Below, one piece after another: positions 1-8,388 of a stretch of 64,000 nt of DNA. The position numbers and the translations under genes are program-made. The stretch is from Roseiconus lacunae (GTDB lineage: Bacteria; Planctomycetota; Planctomycetia; Pirellulales; Pirellulaceae). The stretch covers positions 1,178,001 to 1,242,000 of the forward strand of contig NZ_VSZO01000001.1 in assembly GCF_008312935.1 (NCBI RefSeq). The letters run 5' to 3'. The notes under the pieces were generated by a model. That model did not search any database. It saw nothing but the letters and a program-made list of their open reading frames with translations, and was not told the DNA's origin. Position 1 is the first letter of the stretch. Each line of letters begins with the position of its first letter.

Positions 1-2
1 GA

Positions 3-1646
3 GAAGAAGTTCAGTTCGCTCGAGGCATCCGTGACCAGGTGATGCAGCAGTGCGAATGGGACCTTTCACCGTATGCCGGCAAAAAGATGTTTATCAAAAT
101 TGTCGACAACGCGACCGGCGGTTGGGGTCACATCACAGCTGACGATTTTCAGTTCGATGGGAAAGTGTTCGACGAGTACCCTACGGCCAGTAGTGGGATT
201 CGCCAGAATTCCAAATCAAAATCTCCCGAGCTGAAAGGGACTTCTGGCGAAGTCCACTACTCGAAGACTGAGGGGGTGCCGTCCTTCAAGCCAAACTTCG
301 TCGTCATCTTCACCGACGACCAGGGCTACGGTGATTTAAGTTGCTACGAAGCAGATCACGTCAGCACACCGCGTATCGATCAGATGGCCAAAGAGGGTTC
401 CCGGCTCACCAGCTTTTACGTCGCGGCTCCGGTTTGCACGCCTTCTCGAGCAGGCCTGATGACGGGCTGCTATCCAAAGCGAGTCGGTATGGCGACAGGA
501 TCGAACTTTGGAGTGCTGCTGGCCGGCGATACCAAGGGATTGAATCCCGAGGAAATGACAATCGCGGAGGTTCTCAAATCGGCTGGCTACAAAACGGGGA
601 TGTTTGGCAAATGGCACCTCGGAGATCAGCCAGATTTTCTTCCAACACGGCAGGGCTTCGACGAGTTCTTCGGACTGCCTTACAGTCACGACATTCACCC
701 GTTCCATCCACGGCAGGACAGATTCAATTTCCCACCATTGCCGGTGCTCGACGGCGACACTGTGATTGAGATGGATCCGGATGCAGACTACCTCACCAAA
801 CGCATCACCGAACGAGCTGTATCGTTCATTGAGCTGAACAAAGACGTTCCTTTCTTCTTATATGTTCCGCATCCAATTCCACATGCTCCGCTGCACGTGT
901 CTTCGCCGTTCATGGAAGGCGTCGCCGATGAAGTTGTTTCGAAGCTGAAGGACGAAGTTGGCAAAATCGACTATCGCACGCGTGACGAATTGTTCCGACA
1001 GGCGATCGCTGAGATCGACTGGTCGGTCGGAACCATTCTCGACACACTCAAAGCAAATGGATTGGACGAGAAGACTCTCGTCATTTTCACCTCAGACAAC
1101 GGTCCTCCGAAAAACACCCTTCACGCCAGCCCCGGCCCGCTAAGAGGTCACAAGGGAACGACGTTTGAAGGCGGAATGCGGGAACCTACAGTCATCCGCT
1201 GGCCCGGAATGATTCCCGCGGGCCACGACAACAATGAATTGATGACGACGATGGACCTGCTTCCGACGTTCGCCAAATTGGCCGGAGCTGAACTTCCCAC
1301 CGATCGCATCATCGACGGGAAAGACATCTGGCCGACACTTGTCGGCCAGTCCCCAACGCCGCACGAAGCATTCTTTTATCATCAAGGCAACTCGCTCACG
1401 GCCGTCCGATCGGGCAAGTGGAAGCTCCACACCAACAAAGGTCGACCGATGCAACTCTACAATCTCGACGATGACATTGGCGAGATGAACAATGTCATCG
1501 AGGCGCACCCCGAAGTTGTGAAACAGCTCAACAATCACCTGCACGAGTTTGCAAACGACATTGCTAACAACAGCCGACCGGCGGCATTCGCCGAGAATCC
1601 AAGACCCCTGTCAAAGGGAGCAGTACATCATGAACTCAACCGGTGA
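3..1646 (+). CDS. Type I (S1) sulfatase with a foreign N-terminus; 5'-partial at window edge
   Basis: This is a formylglycine-dependent sulfatase, expected to hydrolyse sulfate esters, probably on algal polysaccharide. From the ATG at 39 the sulfatase fold begins near residue 84 (PNFVVIFTDDQGYGD), the maturation motif C-T-P-S-R has its Cys at residue 133, and FTSDNGP and the usual C-terminal region follow. The frame is open to the left edge, so the true start is probably outside the window. Residues 1-50 do not look like a sulfatase: they carry the GGWGHITADDFQF signature seen at the C-terminus of GH32-type and related planctomycete proteins. Residues 51-74 are encoded by palindromic element copy 1. 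No signal peptide is visible, unlike in the other two sulfatases. The gene is therefore a chimera, and whether it is expressed or exported is uncertain. It overlaps the next gene by 17 bp. Confidence 0.8.
   Translation, partial: EEVQFARGIRDQVMQQCEWDLSPYAGKKMFIKIVDNATGGWGHITADDFQFDGKVFDEYPTASSGIRQNSKSKSPELKGTSGEVHYSKTEGVPSFKPNFVVIFTDDQGYGDLSCYEADHVSTPRIDQMAKEGSRLTSFYVAAPVCTPSRAGLMTGCYPKRVGMATGSNFGVLLAGDTKGLNPEEMTIAEVLKSAGYKTGMFGKWHLGDQPDFLPTRQGFDEFFGLPYSHDIHPFHPRQDRFNFPPLPVLDGDTVIEMDPDADYLTKRITERAVSFIELNKDVPFFLYVPHPIPHAPLHVSSPFMEGVADEVVSKLKDEVGKIDYRTRDELFRQAIAEIDWSVGTILDTLKANGLDEKTLVIFTSDNGPPKNTLHASPGPLRGHKGTTFEGGMREPTVIRWPGMIPAGHDNNELMTTMDLLPTFAKLAGAELPTDRIIDGKDIWPTLVGQSPTPHEAFFYHQGNSLTAVRSGKWKLHTNKGRPMQLYNLDDDIGEMNNVIEAHPEVVKQLNNHLHEFANDIANNSRPAAFAENPRPLSKGAVHHELNR
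190..260 (+). repeat. Protein-coding palindromic element, copy 1
   Basis: A 71-bp imperfect palindrome with 23-nt arms (left arm begins GTAGTGGGATTCGCCAGAA; right arm ends GGCGAAGTCCACTAC) and a 25-nt loop. It lies in the sulfatase reading frame as residues 51-74, exactly at the junction between the GH32-like tail and the sulfatase domain. It is nearly identical to copy 5, differing mainly in the loop. Confidence 0.9.
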
Positions 1647-2568
1647 ACCAGGCAGAATGATAGAGGGAAGAAAACCTCCACTCAACATCTTCCTCCCCTT
1701 GTTCCTTTATCCAGTTATTCTGATTCTCATCGCATGCTCATCCGTCGATGCAGCGGACCGACCGAACATCGTCGTCATCATGGCGGATGAGAAGTCTGAA
1801 ATCACGGAGCAGCGCACGAACCAGAACGGACAAAGGTCGCGTGAATTTAGCAATCATGGTTCCAATATCGCACTAGCTTCCAAAGAAGAACTCTACCTCG
1901 ACAGAAAGCTGGCCTTCGCCAATCCCGAGGTAGACAATCCAAATCTTCCGAACGTTTTGCTGATCGGTGATTCGATCTCCATCGGCTACACGGCATATGT
2001 CCGACGGGATCTAATCGGAAAGGCAGATGTCTATCGTATTCCGACCAATGCAAAGAATTCAGCGTACGGTCTGGAACACTTAAACGATTGGCTGGAGATG
2101 AAGTCGCTCAAGTGGGACGTCATTCATTTCAATTGGGGGCTTTGGGATCTCTGCTATCGGCACCCCGAGTCCAACGTGCAAGGCAACCGCGACAAGGTAA
2201 ATGGCACTTTGACAGAATCGCTGGAAGGTTATCGATCCAATATGAAGAAAATCGTCGCCCGCTTGAAACAAACTGATGCGACGCTGATTTGGTGCACGAC
2301 TACCCCTGTTCCGGCAGGTGAGGCCGGCCGCAAGCTGGGCGACGATGTCAAATATAATCTGGTAGCTGCCGAGATCATGAAAGCGAACAAGGTGAGGATT
2401 AATGACCTACATTCCCACGCACTATTGAGGCTTCCCGAGACAATGGTTCGTGAAGGCGATGTTCACTTCACCGAGGAGGGTTACATTCACTTAGGAAGCA
2501 AGGTCGCTGAGGAGGTCTCCGCAGCGATTGCAAAACGGGCTGCGGACTCTCGTCGAGAAATAGAATGA
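1630..2568 (+). CDS. SGNH/GDSL-family hydrolase with a sulfatase-like leader
   Basis: A predicted secreted esterase of 312 residues, possibly deacetylating polysaccharide. The SGNH block I motif GDSISIGYT carries the candidate nucleophile Ser115, and a C-terminal block V-like motif GDVHFTEEGY (His279) is present. The ATG at 1630 is chosen because AAAGGGAG lies about 9 nt upstream. A hydrophobic signal region near residues 17-40 is followed by AADRPNIVVIMADE, which is the typical first strand of a sulfatase, not of an SGNH enzyme. The SGNH fold only starts near residue 105. The leader therefore looks borrowed from a sulfatase gene by recombination. The gene overlaps both neighbours (17 bp upstream, 4 bp ATGA downstream), implying translational coupling. 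Confidence 0.8.
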   Translation: MNSTGEPGRMIEGRKPPLNIFLPLFLYPVILILIACSSVDAADRPNIVVIMADEKSEITEQRTNQNGQRSREFSNHGSNIALASKEELYLDRKLAFANPEVDNPNLPNVLLIGDSISIGYTAYVRRDLIGKADVYRIPTNAKNSAYGLEHLNDWLEMKSLKWDVIHFNWGLWDLCYRHPESNVQGNRDKVNGTLTESLEGYRSNMKKIVARLKQTDATLIWCTTTPVPAGEAGRKLGDDVKYNLVAAEIMKANKVRINDLHSHALLRLPETMVREGDVHFTEEGYIHLGSKVAEEVSAAIAKRAADSRREIE

Positions 2569-4130
2569 ATCTAACCTTGTTCGTTCCAGCCCTCAGTTTG
2601 CTGCTGCCGTGGACGTTGGCGTCGTCTGCAGCGGAATCGCCGCCCAACGTCATTTTCGTGCTGACTGATGATCTGGGCTACTCCGACGTTGGCTGCTATG
2701 GAGCTGAGAAGGTCAAGACGCCGCACATTGACCAGCTTGCTGCCGAAGGAATCCGGTTTACGGATTTCCATACAGCAGCTTCCATCTGTTCGCCGTCACG
2801 AGCGGCGTTTCTGACGGGTGCTTATCCGCAGCGTGCCGGACTCTACATGGGAATCAATCCAAATCGGACAGCCCATTGGTTCCTTGGACTGCATCCGGAT
2901 GAGATCACGATTGCCGAGCAATTCAGCAAGCACGGGTACGCCACTCACATGGTCGGCAAATGGCACCTGGGCACAGAGCCGGAATTCCTGCCTCGGACGC
3001 AGGGCTTTGACAGCTATTACGGCATGCCATGCAACTTTAGCCACTCGCCGAGGTTCTTCGACGGGGACAAAGAGGTATTCGCACGAACGCCGCTTGATCG
3101 GCTAACACAGCTGTATACAGAGCGTGTCACCAAGATCATTCACGACCAGGCGACTCGCAGCGAGCCATTCTTTCTCTACTACGCCCACAATTATCCTCAC
3201 ACGCCGTACCAGGCGGGCAAGGACTTCAAGGGGAGTTCAAAGGATGGTGTCCGAGGCGATGTCATGCAGGAACTCGACTGGGGCATCGGTGAGATGATGG
3301 CCGCGCTGAGAAAATCGGGCATCGCGGACAACACGATTGTGATCTTCACATCCGATAACGGACCGACCGCCAATCAATACGCCAAACCATATCGGGGAAC
3401 AAAGTACGTCACATTTGAAGGCGGGCACCGCGTTCCGTTCATCTTCCACTGGCCGGCCCGAATCAAACCCAGTAGTGGATTTCGCCAGAAATCCTGCGTC
3501 GTCAAGGAAAGCAACGCTGGGAATTCTGGCGAATTCCACTACGGCGTCTCTGAAGTAAGTATCAACGCAATGGACGTGTTTCCGACGCTGTCCGCGGCCA
3601 TCGGATCGGAGTTGCCGAAGGAGCGTGTTTACGACGGGGAAAGTCTGCTGCCGCTCTTTGAAGGAATCCCGCTCAAGCGCCCGACAGCACAGCCGTTCTT
3701 CTACTACAACTGCGAGAATCTCCAGGCCATCCGCAGCGGACCCTGGAAGCTCCATCTGCCGCGAAGTCAGGATCAGCTGCCATTCTGGGATAAGAACAAA
3801 GCGTTTGCCAATCTCCGAAATCCGGTTCTGTACAACCTGGACACAGACTCATCGGAAAGCACGAACGTTGCGGCCGACAATCCAGAGATTGTGAATGAGT
3901 TGATGGAACTCGGCGATTCCGTTCGCCAGAATCTTGGCGAGTTTATGCAGCGTGGCCGACAGCAGCGTCCTACCGGATCACTCTTCCCCGACGTGCCCGT
4001 AATCAGTCACGAGAAAGATTGGGACACTCTTGATCCAGCCACAGTCAAAGCAATTGCGAAGCAGCGGCAGAAGCGACATCCAAACCATCGGGCAATGAAA
4101 GTACAGCCCCGACGCAAGAACCGGAAATGA
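2565..4130 (+). CDS. Type I (S1) sulfatase carrying an in-frame palindromic insertion
   Basis: A 521-residue secreted sulfatase. It has a signal peptide (about residues 1-22), then PNVIFVLTDDLGYSDVGCYG, the formylglycine motif C-S-P-S-R with Cys75, GKWHLG and FTSDNGP. The start overlaps the SGNH stop (ATGA). Residues 303-326 are encoded by a 71-bp palindrome plus one base. The flanking protein reads smoothly without it, HWPARIKP then GVSEVSINAMDVFPTL, which matches an ordinary S1 sulfatase at this loop. The insertion adds 24 residues without a frameshift or stop. The C-terminal about 65 residues recur as a fragment at 9450-9607. Function is inferred from family; activity with the insertion is untested. 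Confidence 0.9.
   Translation: MNLTLFVPALSLLLPWTLASSAAESPPNVIFVLTDDLGYSDVGCYGAEKVKTPHIDQLAAEGIRFTDFHTAASICSPSRAAFLTGAYPQRAGLYMGINPNRTAHWFLGLHPDEITIAEQFSKHGYATHMVGKWHLGTEPEFLPRTQGFDSYYGMPCNFSHSPRFFDGDKEVFARTPLDRLTQLYTERVTKIIHDQATRSEPFFLYYAHNYPHTPYQAGKDFKGSSKDGVRGDVMQELDWGIGEMMAALRKSGIADNTIVIFTSDNGPTANQYAKPYRGTKYVTFEGGHRVPFIFHWPARIKPSSGFRQKSCVVKESNAGNSGEFHYGVSEVSINAMDVFPTLSAAIGSELPKERVYDGESLLPLFEGIPLKRPTAQPFFYYNCENLQAIRSGPWKLHLPRSQDQLPFWDKNKAFANLRNPVLYNLDTDSSESTNVAADNPEIVNELMELGDSVRQNLGEFMQRGRQQRPTGSLFPDVPVISHEKDWDTLDPATVKAIAKQRQKRHPNHRAMKVQPRRKNRK
3472..3542 (+). repeat. Protein-coding palindromic element, copy 2 (inside sulfatase CDS)
   Basis: 71 bp with 23-nt arms and a 25-nt loop. It is read in frame from the preceding base (3471) as 24 codons starting S-S-G-F-R-Q and ending S-G-E-F-H-Y. 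Its loop shares the core CAAGGAAAGCAA with copy 4. The reverse-complement equivalent frame contains a stop in the loop, so only this orientation could be accommodated. Confidence 0.93.
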
Positions 4131-4144
4131 ACTACTTTATCCTC

Positions 4145-4215
4145 GTAGTGGATTTCCCCAGAAATCCCCTAGTAACCTTGAAAGCGAAACAGGGGATTCT
4201 GGCGAATCCCACTAC
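4145..4215 (+). repeat. Palindromic element, copy 3 (intergenic)
   Basis: 71 bp between two sulfatase genes, starting 15 bp after the upstream stop and ending 25 bp before the next start. The left arm has one difference in the conserved core (CCCCAGAA instead of CGCCAGAA). Although not in a gene, it is still open in the coding frame used by the other copies. Its stem could also affect mRNA stability or termination between the sulfatases. Confidence 0.9.
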
Positions 4216-4240
4216 GTTATTAATTGATTAAGGTCTGCCC

Positions 4241-6133
4241 ATGTCCAAAACCGTTCTTGCCACCATCTTGGCTCTAGCAGCCTTCTGCCCGTTCAACATT
4301 GCTGAAGGGGCAAAAGATTCGCCCAATTTCATTGTATTCTTAACAGATGATCAGGGATGGGGCGATCTTGGCTGTTACGGCCATCCGATCATCAAGTCGC
4401 CGAACCTGGACAAGTTTGCCAGTGAAGGGTTGCGGCTCACCCAGTGCTATGCGGCATGTTCGGTCTGTTCGCCATCACGGTCGGCAATCCTAACTGGGCG
4501 AACTCCCTATCGGAATGGTGTCTGGCGGTGGATTCCGGGCGGCAGCATTTACCACCTACGTGACAGCGAGATCACGATTACCTCGCTGCTGAAGAAGAGA
4601 GGCTACGAAACCTGCCATGCCGGAAAATGGCACCTCAATGGGAAGTTCAATTCTGACGATCAGCCGCAGCCGGATGATCACGGCTACGACCACTGGCTCG
4701 CCACGCAGAACAACGCCGCGCCCAACCACATGAATCCGACCAACTACGTCCGAAATCGTGAAGAAGTTGGCCGGATGGAAGGCCCCAGCGCAGTGATCGC
4801 GGCCAGCGAGGCGATTCATTGGCTGAAAGGTCGGAAAGATTCAAAGACGCCATTCTTCATCACCGTCTGGACTCATGAACCTCACCTGCCGATCGAATCC
4901 GCTCATCAATACATGAAGCACTACTCGGATATTGAGGACGAGGGAATTCGTCAGCACCATGGCAACATCACGCAGCTTGATGACGCCTTCGGTAAGCTGA
5001 TGGCCGCAGTTGACGAGATGGGATATCGCGACAACACGTTTGTCTTCTTCACCTCGGACAATGGTCCCGAAGGAAATGGAACGAAAGGCCGAACTCGTGG
5101 ATCGACGGGGGGGTTACGCGGCCGAAAGCGGGCGACTCACGAAGGCGGAATCCGAGTCCCAGGCATCGTCCGTTGGCCCGGAAAGATCAAAGCCGGCAGC
5201 GTTAGTGAAACACCGGTCATCGGATCAGACATCTTTCCGACGATCTGCGATGTGCTTGACATTCCACTTCCGGATGACCGCACCATTGACGGTACCACTC
5301 TCCTTCCCTTATTCAGTGGAAACGCAATTCAACGTGAGCAACCGTTGTACTGGCGGAATCATCTAGCGCCGGCCGAGTACCGAGTCGGCATGCGCATTGG
5401 CGACTGGAAGATTGTTGGATCCGACAACCTCACCTCGTTCGAACTCTATAACATTAAGGAGGATTGGCAGGAAACGACCGACGTCGCGGGCGAGTTTCCA
5501 GACAAGTTCGCTGAATTGCGAGAAGCCCTGATCCGGCATGACGCCGCCGTACTGGCTGAAGGACCTGGCTGGTGGAAGCTCGATGGTCAAAGTAAACGTG
5601 CGAATCGAAAGTCGGCTGAGCCTCCGGCCCGCGAAGATCCGACCGGCGCTTTCGATGTCGTTCTCGGGACAAGCATGAGCAAGACGGACTTTGGCTACCT
5701 CATGTCTCCGGAAAGTGAAGGACTCGCGTTTCAGAAGCTGGACCGTCCGATCAAGGATCGCGCGACCATTCGCTTGAAATACCGAAGTGCTCAGAAGAAC
5801 GGAGTGACGCGCAACGGCGCCCTGGTCCTGGCGTCGACACCAACCAACGGAGCAAGCTTCAAGATCGGTACCGCCATCGGCATGAACCAACATGTCGCAT
5901 TCGCGGGCGGTTGGGGCAACGTCGGCAATGCTGGCTCCAAAAGAGCGGCCTTCGCGCCGGACGACACTTTTGAGATTGCTGTCTCGCTGGATCTTTCAAA
6001 GAGAACTGGCTCTGCGGAGATTAACGGGACGACCTTGAGCTTCTCGCTACCACCCGACTTGAAATCGATCGAGTACGTTGGCTTCTACGCCAAGGACACG
6101 TCGACCGAATTTTCCGTTCCCGTCATCGAGTGA
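4241..6133 (+). CDS. Type I (S1) sulfatase with an extra C-terminal domain
   Basis: A 630-residue secreted sulfatase. Residues 1-23 form a signal peptide. PNFIVFLTDDQGWGDLGCYG, the formylglycine motif C-S-P-S-R (Cys76), GKWHL, HEPHLPIE and FTSDNGPEG follow in order. The sulfatase fold ends near residue 450. The remaining about 180 residues, beginning around AEPPAREDPTGAFDVV, form an additional domain of beta-rich appearance (possibly a jelly-roll or carbohydrate-binding module) that I cannot assign. The gene is followed after 25 bp by the GH117-like hydrolase, consistent with joint action on a sulfated glycan. It has no palindromic insertion. Confidence 0.9.
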   Translation: MSKTVLATILALAAFCPFNIAEGAKDSPNFIVFLTDDQGWGDLGCYGHPIIKSPNLDKFASEGLRLTQCYAACSVCSPSRSAILTGRTPYRNGVWRWIPGGSIYHLRDSEITITSLLKKRGYETCHAGKWHLNGKFNSDDQPQPDDHGYDHWLATQNNAAPNHMNPTNYVRNREEVGRMEGPSAVIAASEAIHWLKGRKDSKTPFFITVWTHEPHLPIESAHQYMKHYSDIEDEGIRQHHGNITQLDDAFGKLMAAVDEMGYRDNTFVFFTSDNGPEGNGTKGRTRGSTGGLRGRKRATHEGGIRVPGIVRWPGKIKAGSVSETPVIGSDIFPTICDVLDIPLPDDRTIDGTTLLPLFSGNAIQREQPLYWRNHLAPAEYRVGMRIGDWKIVGSDNLTSFELYNIKEDWQETTDVAGEFPDKFAELREALIRHDAAVLAEGPGWWKLDGQSKRANRKSAEPPAREDPTGAFDVVLGTSMSKTDFGYLMSPESEGLAFQKLDRPIKDRATIRLKYRSAQKNGVTRNGALVLASTPTNGASFKIGTAIGMNQHVAFAGGWGNVGNAGSKRAAFAPDDTFEIAVSLDLSKRTGSAEINGTTLSFSLPPDLKSIEYVGFYAKDTSTEFSVPVIE

Positions 6134-6158
6134 CGCGACTCACCATACCGAACGCATC

Positions 6159-7130
6159 ATGAAAAGCCCTATCACTTTCGTTGCAACTCTTCTGATGGCG
6201 GTATCCGCGCTGGCGGACGAAACTACTTTGCCAACCGTAAATGTAGCGCACCGGCCGGTCGAAGGCATCGGAGCGGAAGCCGGCGTCATGCGCCGAGATC
6301 CGAGCGACATCATCAAAGTCGGCGAGCTATATTACGTGTGGTATTCCAAAGGGAAGATATCACCCGGATACGACGCGACCATCTGGTACGCAACCTCCAA
6401 AGACGGGTACAGCTGGACCGAGAAAGACATGGCGCTCTCGAAAGGCGAGCCAGGTAGTTGGGAAAGCGCGAGCGTCTTTACGCCCAACATTCTCGTTGCC
6501 AAGGGACGCTACCTGCTGTTCTACACGGGGACATCGCGAGACTATGGCAAGGGTTTCAACCCCGACTCAAAGATTGGAATCGCAGTTTCTGATTCGCCCG
6601 ATGGTCCCTGGGAAAGGCTCGCCAAAAATCCCGTGCTTAAAAACAGTGACGATCCGAATGATTTCGATAGTCATTTGGTCGACGATGCCTGTCTGATCAC
6701 ACGGGAAGGAAAATACTGGCTCTACTACAAGGGTCGGCAGTTGGGAAAGAGCCCGGGCCAAACGCAGATGGGCCTGGCAATCGCCGATCATCCGGAGGGA
6801 CCCTATGTACGACACGAGGCCAATCCGGTCATTCCTGGAAACCACGAAGTCTTGGTTTGGCCGCAGGGAAAAGGCGTCGCGGCAATGATCGGCACGACAG
6901 GACCAAAACAGATTATCAATTCGATACTCTACGCCGAAGACGGAGTCCATTTTTCCAAGACTCACCAAGTGGTCGATGGACCGTGGGCAGGCGGTGCCTA
7001 TCGCCCGCATGCTTTCACTCAAAGCGGCGAGGGCCAGCTTCCTGAATGGGGAGTTGAAATTGGAAGAGCAGAAGGCAAACGAAATCAATTGCCATTCATT
7101 CAGCGATTTGACACAGCGGTGGAGAACTGA
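6159..7130 (+). CDS. Five-bladed propeller glycoside hydrolase, GH117/GH43-like
   Basis: A predicted secreted glycosidase of 323 residues with signal peptide MKSPITFVATLLMAVSALA. The ATG at 6159 is chosen because it begins this signal peptide; the open frame starts further upstream inside the sulfatase. RRDPSDIIK followed by YYVWYSKG, GYDATIWYATS, and repeated IGIAVSDSPDGPW and GLAIADHPEGPY units are typical of five-bladed propeller enzymes. The RDPSDII block especially resembles GH117 (3,6-anhydro-L-galactosidase type, agar or carrageenan oligosaccharides). GH43-type activity is the alternative. It lies between a sulfatase and a DUF6786-like gene, with 1 bp to the latter, suggesting one transcription unit for sulfated galactan breakdown. 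Confidence 0.78.
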   Translation: MKSPITFVATLLMAVSALADETTLPTVNVAHRPVEGIGAEAGVMRRDPSDIIKVGELYYVWYSKGKISPGYDATIWYATSKDGYSWTEKDMALSKGEPGSWESASVFTPNILVAKGRYLLFYTGTSRDYGKGFNPDSKIGIAVSDSPDGPWERLAKNPVLKNSDDPNDFDSHLVDDACLITREGKYWLYYKGRQLGKSPGQTQMGLAIADHPEGPYVRHEANPVIPGNHEVLVWPQGKGVAAMIGTTGPKQIINSILYAEDGVHFSKTHQVVDGPWAGGAYRPHAFTQSGEGQLPEWGVEIGRAEGKRNQLPFIQRFDTAVEN

Positions 7131-7131
7131 G

Positions 7132-8388
7132 ATGAACCCGATGCGATCCGAAGCAGTCGCCGTACTGATCGTAGCAGCTTTGTATTTCCTGACAGCGTCG
7201 TTTGTTGTTGGGGCGGCTGCGGCAGGCGACGGGTTCGCCGACGATTTGGCTTTCATGAAGAAGCACACGCAGATCGTGCTCCTGAAGGACGGTGATGCAG
7301 CGGTGGCGGTGGCTCCCGCATACCAAGGTCGCGTGATGACCAGCACGTTTGACGCTAAGTCCGGTCCCAGCTTCGGCTGGATCAATCGCCCAGTCATCGA
7401 GCGAGGCTTGCTTTCTGACGAAGACGAGAAGGGCAAGCTTGAAGAACACATCTATATCTTTGGCGGTGAAGAACGATTCTGGCTCGGACCCGAGGGTGGG
7501 CAATATGCCCTGTTTTTCAAACCAGGATCAAAATTCGAGTTCTCTCAATGGGTCACCCCATCGGCCATCGATACCGAAGCATTTGAACTGGCCCGGCAAT
7601 CAAAATCGTCGGCGAAGTTCAAGCACTCGACGAAGCTGATCAATTACAGCGGCAAGGAATTCAATGTAGGCATTGAACGCACGGTGAAGTTGTTGGCCAA
7701 AGAGGATGCCTCCGAGCTGTTGGGCGTCCAGCTCACCGACGGGTTGCGGATGGTGGCTTATGAAACGGACAACCGGATCACGAATACTGGCACGGACGCC
7801 TGGGAGCCCCGCAGCGGGCTGCTGTCTATCTGGATTCTGGGCATGTACAACCCTTCGCCTGAAACCACCGTTGTGATCCCATTTAAAGCAGGTGATGAAG
7901 AGGCGCTTGGCCCAATCGTAAATGACTCGTACTTCGGAAAAGTCCCGGAGGAGTACCTGAAGGTCGAGAAGGAGAGATTGTTCTTCCGAGGTGACGGTAC
8001 GCGCCGTGGAAAAATCGGCATCACGCCGCAGCGTTCGAAGGGAATTGCCGGAAGCTACGATGCGGAGGGTCAGGTGCTCAACATCGTCACCTACAACGTG
8101 CAGGAGGCGCCGGACGGATTCGTCAATTCCATGTGGGAATTGCAAGAGATGCCGTACGCCGGTGATGCGATCAATGCCTACAACGACGGTTCGCCCGAGC
8201 CAGGCCAGCCGCCGCTGGGACCATTTTACGAGCTAGAAACGTCTTCTCCTGCCGCCGCCCTCGAGCCCGGAGAAACAATGAAGCACATCCAGCGAACGTT
8301 TCATTTTGAAGGTTCAGAAGCAGAACTCAATCTGATTGCGAAACGTTTGCTCGGAGTATCGCTGGAAACTATCAACGCTGCCTTTTGA
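7132..8388 (+). CDS. Secreted DUF6786-like protein
   Basis: A 418-residue protein of unknown function. The N-terminus (MNPMRSEAVAVLIVAALYFL) is a signal peptide; the ATG at 7132 is one base after the upstream stop with GGAG close upstream. Motifs include FGGEERFWLGPEGGQYALFF and a final segment ending in TFHFEGSEAEL. I recognise this pattern from a widespread family in Planctomycetes and Bacteroidetes annotated only as DUF6786; the assignment is from memory. Co-transcription with the GH117-like hydrolase and sulfatases suggests a role in the same glycan pathway. The last 17 bp overlap the truncated transposase on the opposite strand. Confidence 0.7.
   Translation: MNPMRSEAVAVLIVAALYFLTASFVVGAAAAGDGFADDLAFMKKHTQIVLLKDGDAAVAVAPAYQGRVMTSTFDAKSGPSFGWINRPVIERGLLSDEDEKGKLEEHIYIFGGEERFWLGPEGGQYALFFKPGSKFEFSQWVTPSAIDTEAFELARQSKSSAKFKHSTKLINYSGKEFNVGIERTVKLLAKEDASELLGVQLTDGLRMVAYETDNRITNTGTDAWEPRSGLLSIWILGMYNPSPETTVVIPFKAGDEEALGPIVNDSYFGKVPEEYLKVEKERLFFRGDGTRRGKIGITPQRSKGIAGSYDAEGQVLNIVTYNVQEAPDGFVNSMWELQEMPYAGDAINAYNDGSPEPGQPPLGPFYELETSSPAAALEPGETMKHIQRTFHFEGSEAELNLIAKRLLGVSLETINAAF

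Noticed and set aside
3918-3942. A short palindrome TCGCCA / TGGCGA in sulfatase 2 encoding V-R-Q-N-L-G-E-F, resembling a collapsed palindromic element
   Set aside because: Only 6 bp of stem, no GTAGTGG ends, and the peptide fits the usual sulfatase C-terminus, so it is most likely chance.
6567-7451. A long minus-strand open frame of 294 codons
   Set aside because: Antisense to two well-supported genes (the GH117-like and DUF6786-like proteins), with low-complexity Ser-rich translation and no domain.
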